From: Sphingobacterium psychroaquaticum
Lineage (GTDB): Bacteria; Bacteroidota; Bacteroidia; Sphingobacteriales; Sphingobacteriaceae
DNA: 64,000 nucleotides
Direction of reading: 5' to 3'
Assembly (NCBI RefSeq): GCF_900177625.1
Contig: NZ_FXAU01000001.1
Location: 312,475 to 376,474, forward strand
Below are positions 60,701 to 64,000 of the stretch, piece by piece. How positions within the stretch are numbered: position 1 is the first letter of the stretch; the number at the start of each line of letters is the position of its first letter. Made by a program: the position numbers and the translations under genes. The notes below the pieces were generated by a model that was given only the letters and a program-made list of their open reading frames with translations, was not told the origin of the DNA and did not search any database.

Positions 60701-63700
60701 ATGAGTGAACCGGTACATGTTTTAGGGCAGGTTGACCATCCACATTATATTCCGATTACCATCGGTTCTGCTATGGTAAAGGCTACGTATGTACGAAATA
60801 ACAACAGAACGCTTACATTTCAGTATGTTGTAAAACAAGGTGATACCGATTTGGATGGTATTACGCTAGGTAGAGAGGTGGTTATTGAACGGGGCTCCAT
60901 CACCGATGCAGCCGGTAATAGTATGTTGTTAACCTTAAACAATGTTGCCTCCACGACAGGCGTCAGGGTTTCAACTATTCCACCAACAGTTACGCTTACA
61001 ACAAGTATTGGTATAACGAATAAACCATTTATTGTGACTGCGACATTTTCTGAAGCTGTAGTAGGTCTGTCAGTGGGTGATTTATCTGTTTTAAATACAA
61101 CGGTTTCTAATCTTTCTACGACTGACAATATTACCTATACTTTCTTACTTTCGCCTGCTCGTGAAGGCGAGTTTACGATATACCTACCTGCAGGTTCTGT
61201 ACAAAATATAGGAGGGAATGATAATGTGCGGTCGAATACACTGCGTGTAATATACGACCAAACTCCACCGGCTCAACCGACAGGTTTTCAGGCGAAAGGA
61301 GGGAATGGACAAGCGGTGCTGCAGTGGAATAAAAATATGGAAGTCGATTTAAAGGGCTACCGATTGACGGCGAAGAAAGCGGGTGAACCCGAACAACTGG
61401 TTGCCACCTTAACGGAAAGTGAGACCAGCTATACCCATACAGGATTAACCAATGGTATGACGTATACATACTTCTTGCGTGCGGTTGATGTAGTCGACAA
61501 TGAGGGACCGTATGCGAGCGCTACGGCGACAACACAAGGAGAGCAAACCATCACATTCGATCCATTGAACACCGTGTCGTATGGTATGGCGGATCTTGTT
61601 TTGACGGCGGTGTCGACTTCTGGACTGCCGGTCGTGTATGCGTCTTCGAATAATTTGATCGCCGAGCCGTATATCGATGTCGCAGACGGAAATAAGTGGA
61701 AACTTAAGATTAAGGGGGCTGGAAATGCCTTGATTACGGCTCGACAAGCAGGAGATGCTGCTTACCTGGCCGCGCCAGATGTTGTTCGTGGAATTGATGT
61801 GACTAAAGCACCGTTGAACGTGATTGCCAATGATATAACCAAAGTTTATGGAGCGATGGTGCCAGTGTTGACCGCCCGTTATGATGGTTTTGTTAACGGT
61901 GATGCTGCTGCTGATTTGCTTTCGACTCCTGTATTGACAACGGTTGCAGTAGCGGGTTCGTCTGTCGGAACATACCCAATACTAGTGTCTGGAGTGACGT
62001 CAAATAACTATACCATCACGCATAAAGCAGGTGCTATTGTTGTTACGCCTGCCGTGTTAGTGGTAGACGCTAATGCAAGTAACAAGGTATATGGCGCGAA
62101 TGATCCTGTATTTACCTACACCGTCAGCGGTTTTGTAAATAATGAAGATAAATCAGTGTTGACGGGCGTGTTAGGTCGAGCTGCCGGACAAGAGGACGTT
62201 GGGGTGTATGCGATTACACGCAATACCCTGAACGCCGCAAATTATACCCTTGATTATACTGGAAATAATCTTTCGATTACTCCTGCACTATTAACCGTTA
62301 CCGCAAAGGATGAAACTAAGGTGTTTGGAACGATGGATCCGGCTTGGATATATGATGTCGATGGGTTACAATTTAATGACACCGATCATGTGGTTTCGGG
62401 AACATTAACACGTGAGCCGGGTGAAGAGGTTGGCAGTTATGCTATTCTAGGAGCTAACCTAGCGACGAATGCGAACTATACCTTGAAATATATGCCGGGT
62501 GTATTCGAGATTACGAAAGCGACCCTAACGGGCTTAAGTCTGAACGATGCAAGCTTTACATACGATGGTTCCGCGAAGTCATTGCTACTGCAAGAGACGC
62601 TGCCGCAAGGTACTTCGGTAAGCTATGTTGGCAATGCTAAAACGGATGCGGGAATCTATGAGGTTACTGCTACGGTAGATGGTGGTGTGAATTACATCGG
62701 CCAGACGCATAAGGCTACGATGACTGTGGAGAAAGCGACGTTGACGGGCTTAAGTCTGAACGATGCAAGCTTTACATACGATGGTTCCGCGAAGTCATTA
62801 CTACTGCAAGGGACGTTGCCGCAAGGTACTTCGGTAAGCTATGTTGGCAATGCGAAAACGGATGCAGGAACCTATGAGGTTACTGCTACGGTAGATGGCG
62901 GTGTGAATTACGTCGGACAAACGCTGAAAGCGAAGCTAACGATTACGAAAGCGACCCTAACGGGCTTAAGTCTGAAAGATGCAGGCTTTACATACGACGG
63001 TTCCGCGAAGTCATTAGTACTGCAAGGGACGTTGCCGCAAGGTACTTCGGTAAGTTATGTTGGCAATGCGAAAACGGATGCGGGAACCTATGAGGTTACT
63101 GCTACGGTAGATGGCGGTGTGAATTACGTCGGACAAACGCTGAAAGCGAAGCTAACGATTACGAAAGCGAAACAACAAATCACATTTACTGCGCCAGCGG
63201 TACTTGGCCGTGATGCTGGTACGGTACCAATGGATGTAAAAGCAAGTAGCGGTTTACCGGTACAGCTAACGATAGACGAACCTATGGTCGCCCGAATTAA
63301 TGGGTTGAATCTAGAGGTATTACGCTTGGGGACGGTCGTAGTAACAGCAACGCAGTCGGGGGATGCCAACTTTGAGGCAGCAGCGCCAGTGTCGGTAACG
63401 GTCCGCGTGAAGAACAGTGCCGATGCACCACTTCCAATTCGTGTACACCAGGCGGTGTCTCCGAATGGAGATGGAATCAATGAGTTCTTGATGATCGAGG
63501 GAATCCAGGATTATCCGGAAAACAAGGTGACGATCTTCGATAAATCTGGAAAGGTATTGAAAGTAATCGAGCGCTACGACAATCGGGAGAATGTGTTTAC
63601 CGCCGACCATGTGATTGATGGTACATATTACTATTACCTCGATATCAAAGATGATAATGGGCAATGGAAACGGGATAAGGGTTACTTTGTAGTGAAACGG

Positions 63701-63703
63701 TGA
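57704..63703 (+). CDS. Giant modular surface protein with type IX (gliding-motility) C-terminal domain
   Basis: A 1999-residue secreted protein. Signal peptide (ending GTSYAQ); an unassigned N-terminal domain (about 30-210); Ig-like regions; a cadherin/VCBS-type unit (about 469-560, VNEDSQLTVAAPGILVND); Ig-like/bacterial Ig repeats (about 700-1180); fibronectin III (about 1191-1275); three MBG-type repeats (about 1368-1600, ITKVYGAMVP, NKVYGANDP, TKVFGTMDP). Three near-identical 72-residue repeats follow (1606-1821), then an Ig-like unit. The type B sorting domain is at about 1908-1999 (AVSPNGDGINEFLMIEGI...YDNRENVF...GTYYYYLDIKD). It is followed by a PorP/SprF gene, the usual partner. Likely adhesin or filament anchor. 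Confidence 0.94.
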   Translation: MIQSNTIYRLFCSGLLLMLLLVKTGTSYAQCTDDYGVLAFTGYQIADAGNPQGQQDQFSFILLEYLPANTSIFFTDFGLTDVGQTIFQTVAQSPTDGILEWKSTTPLEGGTLVVVKVGDKTATHGAVTETLGSFNFGIGGDQLFAYKMVSGAKKLQAALLLNKDAWNLSMPAVSSSASLNPNLPPGFKQSKMISSPDEDAYQARMNVGLAVMGSRQTLRQQVFNHPLTVFNDIYSNLAQLEQLAVAWNVDAPTKSAIVKNGIILSITSDACYYQWQESANGVDFVDIGQATTSTMVTNASYSSPRWFRVRLSGAKTVYTDAIRLGPQNLTLTASAGTTSYMTNAETPGAAVPIDPALSIVRLEPEGLSSAKVAITGNLQMAQDVLSFTNNPATMGNITASFNASTGEMKLTSNGATAIPEQWQRALQSVTYSNSSSAPTLATRTVSFTLTGEAETSNTVTKQVSVTKINTAPIANSDAYTVNEDSQLTVAAPGILVNDTDADGDALTAVLVVGPSSGTLTLSANGSFTYTPVPNFNGTDSFTYKANDGTSDSNIATVSISVTAVNDAPTVTVPSTITVKQHVATTITGISFADIDAGAAPVTATFSIPSGSLNATTGSGVTVSSQTQTNTITLTGSIVDINTFIAMGRLTLTVTGIVSQQMTVNVNDNGNTGSGGAKNASTSFPIIVTPATNPKVTNVSSPMANVAYGTGSAISIDVTFDQPVTVTTGGGSPTLLLETGVNDQKAVYFSGSGTSTLTFTYVVQAGDVSSDLDYKSTSALELNDSRIKNGLTEDALLTLPTPGASGSLGANKNLVIDGVAPTGTILINNGALYTNHRAVTLSLTSNKSNTQIRFSNDGVSWSGWETFSVSRSWILLEGDGAKTVSAQLRDAVGNVSTTLHDNIVVDTQPPVVLGVTNGELYNTNRTITYDEGNATLNGANFTSGTIVSAEGSYTLVVTDAAGNTTIVSFTIDKTAPVVTAVSVPANGYYKTNDVLTFELTMSEPVHVLGQVDHPHYIPITIGSAMVKATYVRNNNRTLTFQYVVKQGDTDLDGITLGREVVIERGSITDAAGNSMLLTLNNVASTTGVRVSTIPPTVTLTTSIGITNKPFIVTATFSEAVVGLSVGDLSVLNTTVSNLSTTDNITYTFLLSPAREGEFTIYLPAGSVQNIGGNDNVRSNTLRVIYDQTPPAQPTGFQAKGGNGQAVLQWNKNMEVDLKGYRLTAKKAGEPEQLVATLTESETSYTHTGLTNGMTYTYFLRAVDVVDNEGPYASATATTQGEQTITFDPLNTVSYGMADLVLTAVSTSGLPVVYASSNNLIAEPYIDVADGNKWKLKIKGAGNALITARQAGDAAYLAAPDVVRGIDVTKAPLNVIANDITKVYGAMVPVLTARYDGFVNGDAAADLLSTPVLTTVAVAGSSVGTYPILVSGVTSNNYTITHKAGAIVVTPAVLVVDANASNKVYGANDPVFTYTVSGFVNNEDKSVLTGVLGRAAGQEDVGVYAITRNTLNAANYTLDYTGNNLSITPALLTVTAKDETKVFGTMDPAWIYDVDGLQFNDTDHVVSGTLTREPGEEVGSYAILGANLATNANYTLKYMPGVFEITKATLTGLSLNDASFTYDGSAKSLLLQETLPQGTSVSYVGNAKTDAGIYEVTATVDGGVNYIGQTHKATMTVEKATLTGLSLNDASFTYDGSAKSLLLQGTLPQGTSVSYVGNAKTDAGTYEVTATVDGGVNYVGQTLKAKLTITKATLTGLSLKDAGFTYDGSAKSLVLQGTLPQGTSVSYVGNAKTDAGTYEVTATVDGGVNYVGQTLKAKLTITKAKQQITFTAPAVLGRDAGTVPMDVKASSGLPVQLTIDEPMVARINGLNLEVLRLGTVVVTATQSGDANFEAAAPVSVTVRVKNSADAPLPIRVHQAVSPNGDGINEFLMIEGIQDYPENKVTIFDKSGKVLKVIERYDNRENVFTADHVIDGTYYYYLDIKDDNGQWKRDKGYFVVKR
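62519..63166 (+). repeat. Three tandem 216-bp repeats inside the giant surface protein
   Basis: Copies at 62519-62734, 62735-62950 and 62951-63166, each 72 codons beginning GCGAC and encoding ATLTGLSL..ASFTYDGSAKSL..LPQGTSVSYVGNAKTDAG. Differences are few and scattered, so the array looks recently expanded and could vary in copy number by recombination or slippage. Confidence 0.9.
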
Positions 63704-63714
63704 TTTTAGTACAG

Positions 63715-63753
63715 AGTAGGGAGTACAGCGTAAAGTTCTTCGTACTCCCTACT
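63715..63753 (+). terminator. Hairpin between the giant surface protein and PorP/SprF
   Basis: Perfect 12-bp inverted repeat AGTAGGGAGTAC (63715-63726) / GTACTCCCTACT (63742-63753), loop 15 nt, followed by TTTCTAG. It lies 11 bp after the stop. It may terminate partly, setting different levels for cargo and partner. Its words resemble the GTAG/CTAC tract family. Confidence 0.6.
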
Positions 63754-63793
63754 TTCTAGTTCGTACTTCATACTTTCTACTTAATACAAAAAA

Positions 63794-64000
63794 ATGAAAA
63801 CACTAAAAAATATAATCATGGGAGCTATGTTGTTGTCTCTACCTTTTATAGGTAGGGCGCAGCACGGCATTAGTTACAATCAATTTGGACAATTACGTAA
63901 CTCATTTAATAGCTCGCTGAGTACAATGGATGATCGGGGGAGTTTCTCCGTGTTGGGGCGTAGTCAATGGGTTGGTGTGGACGGCGCACCGAAGTCTATA
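63794..64000 (+). CDS. PorP/SprF family type IX secretion membrane protein (partial, runs off right edge)
   Basis: The first 69 codons are present: signal peptide MKTLKNIIMGAMLLSLPFIG-RAQ, then GISYNQFGQLRNSFNSSLSTMDDRGSFSVLGRSQWVGVDGAP. The R-x-Q-W-V-G-x-x-GAP motif and spacing are the PorP/SprF hallmark. These outer-membrane barrels work with type B C-terminal-domain cargo, encoded immediately upstream here. The frame is open to the last base of the window. Confidence 0.9.
   Translation, partial: MKTLKNIIMGAMLLSLPFIGRAQHGISYNQFGQLRNSFNSSLSTMDDRGSFSVLGRSQWVGVDGAPKSI

Overview
The window is chromosomal DNA from a Bacteroidota bacterium, most probably a Sphingobacteriaceae member (Sphingobacterium/Pedobacter-like). 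Evidence: SusC/SusD and FecR/TonB-receptor loci, a type IX secretion C-terminal domain with a PorP/SprF partner, DUF5687- and DUF6660-like proteins, a BlaB/IND-like class B1 metallo-beta-lactamase, and Bacteroidota-type promoters (TTTG-N19/20-TAnnTTTG). No rRNA, tRNA, phage, transposase or CRISPR array was seen. The genus is an inference.

Layout. (1) 271-17073: one co-directional cell-surface locus: FecR anti-sigma factor, TonB receptor with STN domain, two unusual lipoproteins, three double-FAS1 lipoproteins, an Oar-like TonB receptor and an IPT/TIG-NHL lipoprotein, closed by a terminator. The partner ECF sigma factor is not visible and may lie left of base 1. (2) 17193-27301: housekeeping and stress genes: ZIP metal transporter, two GNAT acetyltransferases, zinc alcohol dehydrogenase, two MutS-type ATPases lacking the mismatch-recognition domain, Crp/Fnr regulator, quinone reductase-like flavoprotein, class B1 metallo-beta-lactamase and EamA transporter. 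A structured leader or small RNA candidate lies at about 21513-21768. (3) 27460-27998: toxin-antitoxin pair. (4) 28257-33828 (minus): OmpR-type response regulator, histidine kinase, MgtC and MgtA. A four-copy, 11-bp-phased repeat before mgtC suggests that the two-component pair controls the magnesium genes. (5) 34052-36258: DUF5687-type ABC exporter. (6) 36619-46497: a beta-glucan utilisation locus: SusC, SusD and a two-catalytic-domain GH5/GH2-like plus GH16 enzyme, opposite a one-component propeller/LuxR regulator. (7) 46595-48157: Rrf2 regulator and QorB-like reductase, with two near-identical palindromic operators. (8) 48395-54462 (minus): heavy-metal RND efflux with an RND-TolC fusion and a His/Cys-rich small protein. 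(9) 54652-55713: fatty acid desaturase. (10) 55949-64000: two phage-tail-collar-domain proteins (one with a Tat-like signal), a 1999-residue modular surface protein with a type IX sorting domain, and the start of its PorP/SprF partner, which runs off the right edge.

Several intergenic regions, especially between convergent genes, carry a mosaic of interspersed repeats: CTACCAA-type tracts plus three recurrent hairpin modules. The strongest candidates for undescribed biology are the FAS1/TonB/Oar locus, the collar-protein/type IX module with its phased TGTCCCC repeats, the phased operator arrays, the structured RNA candidate and the modular repeat family. All functional calls rest on reading motifs by eye; no database search was possible.
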